64,000 nucleotides of DNA from assembly GCA_025937835.1 (NCBI GenBank), contig JAICQO010000006.1, positions 1-64,000 on the forward strand, read 5' to 3'. Position numbers and translations under genes: made by a program. This document shows positions 8,241 through 17,238 of the stretch, one piece after another (position 1 is the stretch's first letter; each line of letters begins with the position of its first letter). The notes beneath the pieces were generated by a model that was not told where the DNA came from, made no database searches, and was given only the letters and a program-made list of their open reading frames with translations. This DNA comes from Polyangiaceae bacterium (lineage in GTDB: Bacteria > Myxococcota_A > Polyangia > Polyangiales > Polyangiaceae).

Positions 8241-9764
8241 ATGCGCAGTCTCGGGGTTGGTTTCTTGGTCGTGTGTTTTGCGTGCTCGGGCAACGAGTCG
8301 AGCTCGGGCAACGAAGGCGAGCCCACCGGCGGGGATAGCGGCACCACGGGCGGTGAGGAGGGCACCAGCGGCGGGCGCCCGGCGGCCGGCAGCGGCGGCG
8401 ACAGCACCACGGGAGGGCGCACGAGCACCGGCGGTACGGCGCCGAGCGGCGGGAGGCCTTCCCAAAGCGGAGGGTCCACCAGCGGCGCTGCGAACACGGG
8501 CGGAAGCTCCGAGACCGGTGGCAGCGCCGGCTCACCCTCGGCGCCCGCATGTCGAGACATTCCGACCTTCGCCGATGGCCTGACTCCCGACCGCGTCATC
8601 CAGCTCGAAGCCGGGGACGATCTCGAAGCCGCGCTCGCGAGCGCCACTCCGGGCACCGCCGTGCGGCTCGCTCCGGGCAGCTACGATGGCGGCGCCTTCT
8701 TCGGCGGCCTCACCGGCACCGAAGACGCTCCAATCTGGGTCGGCGGTGAACCGGGCCAGGAAAAGCCGGTGATCGAGGGCGGCGCCAACGCGCTCCAGCT
8801 CAGCAACGCGAGCTACGTCATCGTCCACGACCTCGAGATCACGGGCCAGACCGCGAACGGCCTCAACATCGACGACGGCGGTGAAACCACCGACCCCGCT
8901 CATCACCTGATCTTCCGCGATCTGTCGATCCACGACATCGGCAGCGGCGGGAATCAGGATTGCCTCAAGCTCTCCGGCGTCAACGACTACGTCGTCCTCG
9001 ACAGCGAGTTCATCGGTTGCAGCGGCGGCAGCGCCATCGATCAGGTCGGGTGCCACGACGGCCTGATCGCTCGCAACCGGTTCTCGGACCTCGGCAGCAC
9101 CGGTGTGCAGACCAAGGGCGGCAGCGCGCGCATCGCGATCACGCAGAACCGCTTCATGAACGCCGGCGAGCGCGCCGTGAACATGGGCGGCTCGACCGGC
9201 TTCGAGTTCTTCCGCCCGGCCCTGTCGCTCAGCGAGGCGAACGCCGAGGCCTGGGAAATCCAGGTGTTCGCCAATTTCTTCTCGGGCGGCGTCGCTCCGA
9301 TCGCCTTCGTCGGCTGCGTCGATTGCCTCGCCGCCAACAACACCATCCTGAACCCCGAACGCTGGGTGGTGCGCATCCTCCAAGAGACGACGACCGAAGG
9401 CGATTTGGAGTTCGTCCCGGCGAGCAACGGCCGCTTCCTCAACAACATCGTGATTTACGAGCGCTCGAGCGTGTCGACGCACGTCAACATCGGCCCTGAC
9501 ACCCGGGCCGAGAGCTTCGAGTTCGCGAACAACCTCTGGTACGCCTCCGACGCGCCCGACCAGTCCGAGCCCTATCTACCGGTGATCGAGCCGGACGGCA
9601 TCTACGGCCAGAACCCAAACCTGCTCCGCCCGCCTTCGGAGGTCGGCATCTTGCCCGCGAGTCCGGCCGCCGCAAACGCCCGCGCGCTGCCCGAGGTGCG
9701 CGCCGACCTCGAAGGCTTCTGCTTCCGAAACCCGCCCTCGATCGGCGCCCGCGAGCACAACTAG
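8241..9764 (+). CDS. Lipoprotein with right-handed beta-helix domain
   Basis: The 507-residue protein has a signal peptide with lipobox-like FACSG (Cys about 14) and a Gly/Ser/Thr-rich linker (about 15-100). A region of parallel beta-helix type follows from ~115 to the end, with repeated short strands such as YVIVHDLEITGQ and LIFRDLSIHDIGSG, then LIARNRF and IAITQNRF. Such folds occur in pectate-lyase-like polysaccharide lyases and surface adhesins; no catalytic set can be assigned by eye. It is preceded by the rsmI stop by 16 bp. Its TAG overlaps the stop of the convergent acetyltransferase gene by 4 bp. A surface-exposed glycan-binding or -cleaving role is inferred. Confidence 0.75.
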   Translation: MRSLGVGFLVVCFACSGNESSSGNEGEPTGGDSGTTGGEEGTSGGRPAAGSGGDSTTGGRTSTGGTAPSGGRPSQSGGSTSGAANTGGSSETGGSAGSPSAPACRDIPTFADGLTPDRVIQLEAGDDLEAALASATPGTAVRLAPGSYDGGAFFGGLTGTEDAPIWVGGEPGQEKPVIEGGANALQLSNASYVIVHDLEITGQTANGLNIDDGGETTDPAHHLIFRDLSIHDIGSGGNQDCLKLSGVNDYVVLDSEFIGCSGGSAIDQVGCHDGLIARNRFSDLGSTGVQTKGGSARIAITQNRFMNAGERAVNMGGSTGFEFFRPALSLSEANAEAWEIQVFANFFSGGVAPIAFVGCVDCLAANNTILNPERWVVRILQETTTEGDLEFVPASNGRFLNNIVIYERSSVSTHVNIGPDTRAESFEFANNLWYASDAPDQSEPYLPVIEPDGIYGQNPNLLRPPSEVGILPASPAAANARALPEVRADLEGFCFRNPPSIGAREHN

Positions 9765-10204
9765 CCGAGCTTCTTCCTGAACGAGAACGAGTCGATCGTC
9801 ATCCCTTCGCGGAAGTAAAACTTGTGCGCCTGTGTGCGCTGCGTGCCGGACTCGAGCAACAACGCCGCGCAGCCGAGCTCGCGCGCGAGCTTCTCGCAGC
9901 CCGAGAGCAATAACCGCCCAGTCCCGCGCGAACGCGCGCTCTCGTCCACGACCAGGTCGTCCACGTACAAGTAGAGGCCGGCGAAGGTGTTCTCGGTCGA
10001 ACGCCAGACCGCGACACCGAGCACTCGCGGTCCCTCCACCGCGAGCAGCATCCGCCCGCCACCCTCGAAGACCCGCTGCATCTTGGCCGGATAATCCGCC
10101 GGCATTTGCGGCCGGAGCTGCCGGTGCACGGCCTCGGCCCGCGGCAACCATTCGGGATACACCAAGCGACCTCGACGGTCGGTGACTTCGACGAGCGCGG
10201 TCAT
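9761..10204 (-). CDS. GNAT family N-acetyltransferase
   Basis: The product (147 residues from the ATG at 10204) shows the GNAT acetyl-CoA binding core: LYVDDLVVDESARSRGTGRLLL contains motif A (RSRGTG), followed by helix GCEKLARELGC and the strand/Tyr segment AHKFYFREGM. The substrate cannot be predicted. An in-frame GTG at 10261 would add 19 residues; neither start has a clear Shine-Dalgarno. The gene ends tail-to-tail with the beta-helix lipoprotein with a 4-bp stop overlap. Confidence 0.85.
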   Translation of the reverse strand: MTALVEVTDRRGRLVYPEWLPRAEAVHRQLRPQMPADYPAKMQRVFEGGGRMLLAVEGPRVLGVAVWRSTENTFAGLYLYVDDLVVDESARSRGTGRLLLSGCEKLARELGCAALLLESGTQRTQAHKFYFREGMTIDSFSFRKKLG

Positions 10205-10350
10205 GGGGTGGAGCTTGCTCCAGTCAAACGGAAGCGCAAGCGTCGTGGCACGGGCGTCCACGCTAACAGGGCTGACGTGGCTTGGCCCGCACCGCTTGAC
10301 GACCGTTTCGTATTCCGAGGCGACCGCCGCGGGTTACTCTCGAACTCACG

Positions 10351-11271
10351 TTGAGTGAGTACGCGATCCTAAAGCTTCCGGGCGTCAGAGTCCCGGAAAA
10401 CCGCGAACCCCTCGGGAGCAAGCAGAAGCTTTGGTGGCACGACCCGACCGGGAACGAGCCACGCTTGCTGTTCAAGCACAACAGGCCGGGCACGGGAGAA
10501 GACTGGTCGGAGAAGCTCGCCGCAGAGCTCGCCCAAGAACTCGGCCTTCCACATGCGCGCGTGGAGCTGGCGTGCGTCGACGGCTCGTCGGGCGCTGCCA
10601 TCTTTGACTTTACGGACAATGGACAGACTGCGCTCGTGCACGGCAACGAGCTACTGGAAGTCGTGGATCCCGAATACCCGAAGGAGAAGCGTCGTCGAGC
10701 CCGCGAATACACCATCGCTGCGGTGCACAACGTACTCGCTCGTCCAGGCGTCGGCCTACCCCCCGCTCCAATCCCATTTCCCGCCGAGGTCATCGACGCC
10801 TTCGGCGTCTTCCTGGGCTACCTGATGCTGGACGCCTGGATCGGAAACACCGATCGCCATCACGAGAACTGGGGGCTGCTGTGGCGCGGAGAGGGAGCCC
10901 CTCGACCCCTCACGCTTGCTCCCAGCTTTGACCACGCTTCCTCCCTCGGCCGCGAACTGACCGACGACAAGCGCACGCGAGAGGGCGATAGCTCCCAGGG
11001 TACGCCGACCGACCGCTACGCGCGGCGGGCGAAGTCGGCCTTTTGCGCAAGCACCGACGGCGGTCGCCCACTTCTGACGTGGGAAGCGTTCCAGACGGCG
11101 GGTGCGCTTCGCCCCGAGGCAGCAGCGGCATGGCTGGCGCGGTTGCGCGCAGTGACGCCGGAAACGGTTCGAGAGACGGTCGAACGCGTGCCGGGAACCC
11201 GGATGAGTGCCGTGGCCAAGGCCTTCGCTTGCACGCTGCTCCAGTGCAATGCCAAGCTCCTGGGCGCGTGA
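10351..11271 (+). CDS. HipA-like kinase domain protein
   Basis: The 306-residue protein resembles the catalytic part of HipA/HipT-type Ser/Thr kinases. It has a candidate ATP-binding Lys in LLFKHN (Lys42), the catalytic-loop signature IGNTDRHHENWGLL (Asp168, Asn173) and a metal-binding Asp in APSFDH (Asp194). It lacks the HipA N-terminal subdomain 1, which instead appears in the next gene. The start is TTG at 10351, giving MSEYAILKLPG; no strong Shine-Dalgarno is visible. Its stop shares one base with the ATG of the HIRAN gene (TGATG). In HipA families such kinases phosphorylate tRNA synthetases and act as toxins; that role here is inference. No HipB-type DNA-binding protein lies beside it. 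Confidence 0.8.
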   Translation: MSEYAILKLPGVRVPENREPLGSKQKLWWHDPTGNEPRLLFKHNRPGTGEDWSEKLAAELAQELGLPHARVELACVDGSSGAAIFDFTDNGQTALVHGNELLEVVDPEYPKEKRRRAREYTIAAVHNVLARPGVGLPPAPIPFPAEVIDAFGVFLGYLMLDAWIGNTDRHHENWGLLWRGEGAPRPLTLAPSFDHASSLGRELTDDKRTREGDSSQGTPTDRYARRAKSAFCASTDGGRPLLTWEAFQTAGALRPEAAAAWLARLRAVTPETVRETVERVPGTRMSAVAKAFACTLLQCNAKLLGA

Positions 11272-12068
11272 TGACCTCGGCGTACGAACCCCCTGCCCTC
11301 TTCGTCAATTGGCAAGACGAAGGCTCGCGCCGCATCTTTCCGGTCGGGCGTCTGCTGGCGCTCGCGGCGGGAGGCTACGAGTTCGCTTACATCGCGGCCG
11401 CGCGAGACGCGCAGCAACTCGGCTTTGCTCCGTTTCAGGCGTTTCCGGACCTCGAGCATGTCTACCAGACGCAAGACCTCCCGGCCTTCTTTCAGAACCG
11501 GTTGCTGCAGCCGGGTCGCCCGGACTATCCGCAGTACCTGCAGGAACTTGGTCTGGAATCTGCGACCGCGACACCGGTGAAGATTTTGGCGCGTAGCGGC
11601 GGCCGTCGGGTGACCGATCCTCTCGAAGTCTTTGCCGAGTTCGTGCCGTCTGCCGATCGCCTCGAAGCCCACTTCTTCGTCCGCGGCATTCGCCATCAGG
11701 TGGGCGCCGAAGAGGCGGTTGGCGAGCTGCGCCCCGGCGACGAGCTGCACCTGAAACCCGAGCCCACGAACGCGATCAACGCGAAGGCCCATCTGCTGCT
11801 CTGCCGCGACGGCCGCGCGGTGGGCTACGTGCCGGACTACTTGACCGACGACCTCAGCGAGCTGGTTGAGCTCGACCCATCGCTCAAGGTCGAGACCGTG
11901 CGCGTCAATGCCTCTCCGGCCCCGTCCCAGCAGCGCCTGCTCTGCAAGCTGAGCATCTCGTCCGCGGCCCCGCCCCCACATCGCGGGCCGCGCTTCGAGC
12001 CGATTGCGCCGAACGCGACTCGCTTGGACAGAGCAACGGGTGGGACGTTGCAACGTCGGACTGCCTGA
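11271..12068 (+). CDS. HipA N-subdomain-like plus HIRAN domain protein
   Basis: The 265-residue protein appears to have two parts. Residues ~10-95 (PVGRLLAL, then YEFAYI, a PDLEHVY turn, FFQNRLLQPGRPDY) resemble the HipA N-terminal subdomain 1. Residues ~134-205 fit a HIRAN domain (FFVRGIRHQ, then ELHLKPEPTNAINAKAH, and AVGYVPDYL). HIRAN domains bind 3' DNA ends in eukaryotic HLTF and are found standalone or fused in bacterial DNA-processing proteins. It is coupled by a one-base stop/start overlap to the HipA-like kinase, so the pair may form a split HipA-like system. The HipA-N match is by eye and less certain than the HIRAN match. Confidence 0.75.
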   Translation: MTSAYEPPALFVNWQDEGSRRIFPVGRLLALAAGGYEFAYIAAARDAQQLGFAPFQAFPDLEHVYQTQDLPAFFQNRLLQPGRPDYPQYLQELGLESATATPVKILARSGGRRVTDPLEVFAEFVPSADRLEAHFFVRGIRHQVGAEEAVGELRPGDELHLKPEPTNAINAKAHLLLCRDGRAVGYVPDYLTDDLSELVELDPSLKVETVRVNASPAPSQQRLLCKLSISSAAPPPHRGPRFEPIAPNATRLDRATGGTLQRRTA

Positions 12069-12150
12069 CACCTTCATCTGAGCCGCGGCGATCGCTGCCG
12101 AGTCTTGGCTGTGTCATCCCCTGAGCCTCGAGTTCACGCGGAGGCCACGC

Positions 12151-12717
12151 ATGATCCCCGATCCAGACCCCGAAGCCGCAATCAATCGCACCTATCCAGG
12201 CCTTCAGCTCTTCGCGCGAGACGTCAATTTATCTCGGGACCTGGCAGAGATCTACCGGCCCGGGTTGGTGTTACGCGAACGAGGGTTCACCGACGCCACG
12301 CCGCGACTCGGCGGAATGGTGACGACGCACCGGTTCGTGATCCTGTCGAACCACATGGCCGACGTGGACGCGCTGCTCGATTCCGAACCAGAGGCGCCCG
12401 ACGCCGAACGGCCAAACTGGATGCTCCACATCGCTCGGCGTGACTCGCACTTCAGGGTGCTGGGTCAGCACGAGTTCGAGGGCAAGACGCTGATCTTCCT
12501 GCTCCACCTACCGGACGACGACGACTGGAAACTGCTCGCCGAAGTCTCCGTCAACATCGACGCCCCGCTTCTGGCCGACGCGATCGTCCGTATGGAGCGG
12601 CGCTTGAAGCAGCAACCGGTCCCCGAAGTCACGTCCAGCGCCTGGCTCCGCCGCTGCGAGTTCCCGCTCGGCATGTCGGACGACGGCGAACTCTTCCCGC
12701 TCGAGGATGCAACCTGA
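12151..12717 (+). CDS. Hypothetical protein
   Basis: I do not recognise this 188-residue soluble protein. It is acidic, with alternating predicted strands and helices (RFVILSNHMADVDALL, TLIFLLHLPDDDDW) and no signal peptide or membrane segment. ATG at 12151 has a GAGG sequence about 9 nt upstream. It lies 82 bp after the HIRAN gene on the same strand and ends 6 bp before the tail of the convergent HNH-STAND gene, so it sits inside the probable accessory island. It could be a third component of the HipA/HIRAN unit or an independent gene. Confidence 0.6.
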   Translation: MIPDPDPEAAINRTYPGLQLFARDVNLSRDLAEIYRPGLVLRERGFTDATPRLGGMVTTHRFVILSNHMADVDALLDSEPEAPDAERPNWMLHIARRDSHFRVLGQHEFEGKTLIFLLHLPDDDDWKLLAEVSVNIDAPLLADAIVRMERRLKQQPVPEVTSSAWLRRCEFPLGMSDDGELFPLEDAT

Positions 12718-12723
12718 CGCCGT

Positions 12724-15605
12724 TCATCGGCGAGCTGAGTCGATTTCATCGAGCGCGCCGCGAGCACCGTATAGGTCGAGCGCCAGCAGCTGCTCGAACA
12801 GGTCCAACCCTTGCTCGCGGAGGCCCGGCATGCGTTGCAGGGTCAGGGCCGTGTTCACGAGCTCGCCCGCAGAAAATCCTATCCGCATCGAATCGGGGTC
12901 CTTCGCCAGCGCGGACAGGAGCGACGTGAGGAGCTGGTGCACGGATGCCGGCTCCGCGTGCACGAGCGTGGAGAGCCACGAGATTAGGTCGTTGGAACAT
13001 TCAACAGTCACCGGCTCGGCTCTAGTAGCAAACGCTTGAAGGACTTCGCGGGCTAGATCGTCGACGCCGACATCGTCGTGGGCAAGACGCTTGAGGACGA
13101 TCTCGTCGATGGCGGGCTGCTGAAGACGAACCAGATCACAGAGATACGGGCAAGCGCGCGCACGCCTGGCAGGATCCCGCCACAGATCCGCGGTCAACTC
13201 TGCTGCGCCCAGCAGCTGACTCGGATCGTGAGGACTGGCGATGATCTGTCGCAGATCATGCTCCGCCCACGGCAGCGGCTGACGTCGGATAGCGAACAGC
13301 GCCGTCAGCTCGCCGACGGCTTCCGCGGCGTGCTCCCACGCGCTTCGAGCCAGCAGATCGAGCCAGGTCTTCACCACCGACGGATCGGCCCACCACCCGG
13401 CCCACGCAAGCGACGTGACTCCGGCGCGACACTCCAGAGCCTCGGGGTACCGACGGAACAACTCCGCGATGAATTCACTCGCGCTGCTCTTATCGCAGTG
13501 TCGAAGGTGCTCGAGGCGATGAGCGAAAGCTCTCCACGCAATCGGTTCCTCGTCTCGCTGCACATGCTCTTGCAGCACACTCATCAACTCCGCCGTTCGC
13601 GGCGGTTTCGCGGACAAGAGTGCCACGAGAAGCGCGTCGAGCACGTTGAAGTTGCCGGCTGGCAGGGCGAAGATCCCGCCCCCTCCCAGCAAGAAGGGAG
13701 GCGAACCCTCATTCCTATCCGAGGTGAGCGCCGGTTTGGTGCGCGCGCCGACAGGTATTTCCGCCAGCCAGCCCCGAAGCATGTTGACGATGAACTCCGG
13801 CAATCCTTCCCCGCTATCAGCACGCCGAGCTAGGGCCCGGGCCGCATCGTCCCTAAACTCCCCGGACGAGAACCCGCGAGCGTTGCAGCTCCTCACCAGC
13901 TCGCAGAAATCCGAGGTGGGCATGTCGGTTTCGGACAGCGCGGAAATGGCGAGCGCGACCGGGATCTCGTTGCGCTCGGGCGCCAGTTGATCGATCAGCG
14001 CCACTGCGCGCCCGGGCAGCTTCTTCGCCAGCGTCGCGAGCTCGCGCCCGGCCTCGATGGCTCCCCCGTCCATGATGCGTTTGGGGTGCTGGAATCCAGT
14101 GCTGTCGGGAAGGTCTTCGAACAACTGCAATACGTGGTTGTCTTCCGCGGCTGCCATCTGCTCAGCGGACATGGGGCTACCGATGCGCTTGACTTCGGTC
14201 AATCCCCTGACGCGCCCATTCTCGCCGAATACACGCGCTTCTTGTTCGATCTGAGATCGCGTCCGGTCGCTCAACATCGCGGCTGGCAGCGCTTGAAGGA
14301 GCCGGAGCCGGTGTTCGCGATTGATCATCCGAGCAGCCCGCCGCGCGGTTACGGGCCGGGCAAGGGACTGTGACGACGGCTCGGAAGCGTGAATCGCCGT
14401 CTCGAGGGCACCCGCATCCTCTGCGCTCACGGTGTCGCGGATGCTCTGGAGTAGAGCGATCGAGCGTGCGTCCGGATCACCGGCTTCGCCGAGCTTCAGG
14501 CGTCGAGGATCGGCCAGAAGGTAGGCCGCGACACTGCGAGAATCGGCCGGCCCGAGCCGTTCGTAGCCGTACGACAGAATGACATGAATCGTTTGCAGCT
14601 CGCTGGTTGCCCATTCGGAGCAGAGGATCAGGAACTTCGCGGGATCGACGCGAGCGAGCGCTTCACTTGCCGCTCGAAGCGCCTGCGGTAGTTCTCGCGA
14701 CGGACCAACCCGGTGGGAACAATCACAGATGTGGTCCGCTAGGTATGCCGGATGCCATTCATCTGCTTCCGCTGCGTGGCTCAAGACCGCCGCGACCCAC
14801 GGCAGGAAAGCCCGAAGGAAAGTCTCCGGTTCGGCCTCCGCGAGCTCCACGAGCACATGAATGGCCGAGGAGGCGGACTGGAAGATGTCTCGAATCGTCT
14901 TCAAGGGCTCACGATCGAGGTACCAACGCAGCCACGCGTCCTGCGGTGCATCCGGCGAAAGCGGAACCGAACGTGGGAGCGTCGGCTCTCTGGCCTTGAA
15001 GTTACGCTCGAGGAAGCGCGCGATCAGCTCGATCGCGTGGCCCGGCGCCTTGCCCTTCAGCTGCCAAGCAAAAGCGTCCAGCACTTGCTCGGGGTGGGCG
15101 GCGTGTTGCAGGGCGGCGTCGAGCAGATCACGAGCCTGCTCTGTCCAATCCTCGAGGCCCCTCAGGGCTCCCACCACGAGCTCGGCGTGTTCGGCGCTCC
15201 CACCCCAGTGGCGAGCCATCAGCGTTAGCGTCTCGTCGGGATCCAGCTTCAGCGACGCCGCGATCGCCGCGTAGGTTGCGTTCGGGCGATCTCCGACCAT
15301 GCAACGCTGCAGGACGCCGCTCCGGAGGTGGCGTAGCCAGCCTGCGCTTCGAGACGCCGCATTGAATGCGACAACGGCCCACCGCGAATCGAAGAATCGC
15401 GGTTGAAGTAGAGCGATCTCGAAATCGTCTGGTGGATCCGCCTGGCCGACGAACTCCATGAGGAGCATTTGCAGATGAGAGCGGCGGACGGTGTTCCAGA
15501 GAATGCTGAGGTCTTCGCGGTAGCGACTCGGTGCGACCGCTCTCAGGTGGTGGAGGGCGGCCCAGATAGTGGGCCGTACGAACAACGAGTCTGATGTTCC
15601 GACAC
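12724..15605 (-). CDS. STAND-like protein, C-terminal helical part (frameshifted from N-part)
   Basis: About 960 residues of uninterrupted coding sequence continue the HNH-STAND protein in a different frame. The N-terminal gene part reads YEFARARAFVQNKRLSDYV, and this frame picks up at about SLFVRPTIWAALHHL, the normal continuation after a STAND/NACHT winged-helix region. The remainder is a long array of amphipathic helices (Leu/Ala/Glu-rich, no membrane segments), as in the superstructure-forming sensors of Avs-type proteins. The 5' boundary given is the approximate switch point, not a start codon. One base appears to be missing near 15605 relative to an intact gene; it may be a mutation or a sequencing error. 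The frame ends 6 bp from the convergent 188-residue gene. Confidence 0.65.
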
Positions 15606-16973
15606 GTAGTCCGACAACCGTTTGTTCTGCACGAAGGCTCGCGCCCTCGCGAATTCGTACAAAGTCTGGTGCGCGAAACTGATGCGAAGCCGCGCAGGAT
15701 CGGACACCAAGATGCCCAACGCCAACAGCCGTTGAACGACCGCCTCGTCGGACGTGAGCTCGGCTCGAGGGATCCACAGCTCTTCCCGATCCGCGACCAT
15801 CTCGGCGATCCGGCTTGCAATCGCATCGTTCTCGGCGGCGTCCGCGGGCTGCCGGAGCACCGTCTGCTCCCAAACGACACCGAGAAGCGCCTGCGATGTG
15901 TCCGGTACGGGTGCGGTGACGAGCCACGTGAGCTGGACGAACTGCTTGAGCCAATGCGGAATCGAAAGCAATGATTTCAGCTTCTGCCCGACGCGGGCCG
16001 TGTCGATCCCTCGGCTCACGAGAACCTCCTCCACGTCGGATGCAGCGAGCGGCGCCAGGCGAAGCTCGTCTGCGGCGAGCCCCAAGAACCTGGTGTCGTG
16101 CTTGAAATCGAACTCCCGCACGGAGCACACCACCGGGATCCCCGAAGCCTTGACGCTCGAGATCAAAGAGAGCAGCACCGCCAAGCGTTCGGTCTTGGCG
16201 TCGGCCAAGTCGGCGAGCGCATCGAGCTGGTCGACGAGTAGAACGGTCTTCGCGTTCCGGCTGAGGGCATACATTGCCCGCGAGACTGGCAGTTCGAGGT
16301 CGAGGTAGTGCTGCAAGTCGCTCGCCGTTGCCACCGAGCTCGGAAGCCGGTCGGCCTTGATCGCAACGACGTTCCATCCTTCGTTACGCAGGTCGCACCC
16401 AAGTCGGGCCAGGAACGCAGACTTTCCAGACCCAGGCGGTCCAAGTAGGGCGAGCACGCCAGCCTCGGCCTGCTGGATGAACTCGCGAACGCGATCCATC
16501 TCGGGACGAGTCAGCCACGTGCCACCGGGCAGCGACTGCGGATGTTCCAGCAGCTCGGTCGCGGCGGCCAAGAGTCCTGCAGCCGACCTCGTCACGATCG
16601 GCTGCGCCATACGGAGATCTGCGGCTCGTTCCGCCTGGGCCTTCCAGGATTTCAACAACTCGGCGGGGAAGCGAACCTCGTCAACGTCCACCTCCGCGGC
16701 GTGGTTGGAGCACAACCAGATCCCGTTGGCAGCATCGCGACGTTGCTCTGGCGTTTGGGTCTCGTCGAAGCGAGGTCCGCCTTTCGCCGCTGCGTGGATG
16801 TGACACGCCTTACCGATACTGCGCGCTTTGTTCTCTTCGGTATGCGGGCCCTTGGTGGGCTGCATGCAATCCGGTCGGGAGCACCAGGAACCGACCCGGT
16901 CGGCCAGGGCGCGTTTGACGGACTCTGGAAATTCATCGCGGCCTCGAGTCCGCGCATTCCTCGCTCTAGCCAC
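15543..16973 (-). CDS. HNH nuclease-STAND NTPase, N-terminal part (frameshifted)
   Basis: Residues ~28-112 form an HNH-type endonuclease: a zinc knuckle WCSRPDC (Cys31, Cys36), CHIHAAAKGGPR (His58, His60) and NGIWLCSNHAAEVD (Asn83, Cys88, His91). Residues ~165-330 are a P-loop NTPase with Walker A GPPGSGKS (178-185) and Walker B TVLLVDQLDAL. A winged-helix-like segment follows, ending in FAHQTLYEFARARAF. The frame stops at 15543 after a short non-homologous tail, while the protein logically continues in the minus-strand frame ending at 12724. The full architecture of nuclease, STAND ATPase and long helical sensor resembles antiphage Avs-type proteins; the defence role is inferred. Start is GTG at 16973, overlapping an upstream small ORF by 8 bp. 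Confidence 0.8.
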   Translation of the reverse strand: MARARNARTRGRDEFPESVKRALADRVGSWCSRPDCMQPTKGPHTEENKARSIGKACHIHAAAKGGPRFDETQTPEQRRDAANGIWLCSNHAAEVDVDEVRFPAELLKSWKAQAERAADLRMAQPIVTRSAAGLLAAATELLEHPQSLPGGTWLTRPEMDRVREFIQQAEAGVLALLGPPGSGKSAFLARLGCDLRNEGWNVVAIKADRLPSSVATASDLQHYLDLELPVSRAMYALSRNAKTVLLVDQLDALADLADAKTERLAVLLSLISSVKASGIPVVCSVREFDFKHDTRFLGLAADELRLAPLAASDVEEVLVSRGIDTARVGQKLKSLLSIPHWLKQFVQLTWLVTAPVPDTSQALLGVVWEQTVLRQPADAAENDAIASRIAEMVADREELWIPRAELTSDEAVVQRLLALGILVSDPARLRISFAHQTLYEFARARAFVQNKRLSDYVSEHQTRCSYGPLSGPPSTT

Positions 16974-17238
16974 GATTCACGAGCTCCGCTGGTTGCTCTT
17001 GGCGAATTTCGAGGGTCACTCCGTCCAAGGCCTCTTCCCGATACGGCCTTCCTTCGAGCTTCCTGAAATCAAACAACGGACAGATTACGTGACCAGTCGC
17101 GACCCCTGCAAGGTCGTGCTCGAACGAGCCGCGGACACTATTTAACGTCGCGCCGCAAATTCTGTGCGCGATCCCCGCCGGTCGACTTGCCGGTGATCGC
17201 ATCCTCACACGAGAGGCAGTGGCCGCGGCAGCGAGCAC
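16966..17238 (-). CDS. Small hypothetical ORF upstream of HNH-STAND gene
   Basis: This 90-codon frame starts at a GTG at 17238 and its TAG overlaps the GTG of the HNH-STAND gene by 8 bp, an arrangement typical of translational coupling. The C-terminal half (GHVICPLFDFRKLEGRPY, then EEALDGVTLEI) looks protein-like; the N-terminal ~30 residues do not, so the true start may lie further in. No family is recognised. It may also be a remnant or a chance frame. Confidence 0.35.
   Translation of the reverse strand: MLAAAATASRVRMRSPASRPAGIAHRICGATLNSVRGSFEHDLAGVATGHVICPLFDFRKLEGRPYREEALDGVTLEIRQEQPAELVNRG

Noticed and set aside
15590-15620. Programmed -1 ribosomal frameshift in the HNH-STAND gene.
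   Set aside because: No X-XXY-YYZ slippery heptamer followed by a stable stem was seen, and the gene family is not known to use it; mutation or sequence error is simpler.
15606-16377. Upstream portion of the long minus-strand frame ending at 12724 (a continuous 1,217-codon ORF).
   Set aside because: Above about 15605 this frame lacks protein-like sequence, while the other minus-strand frame carries the NTPase; only the part below the switch is real coding.
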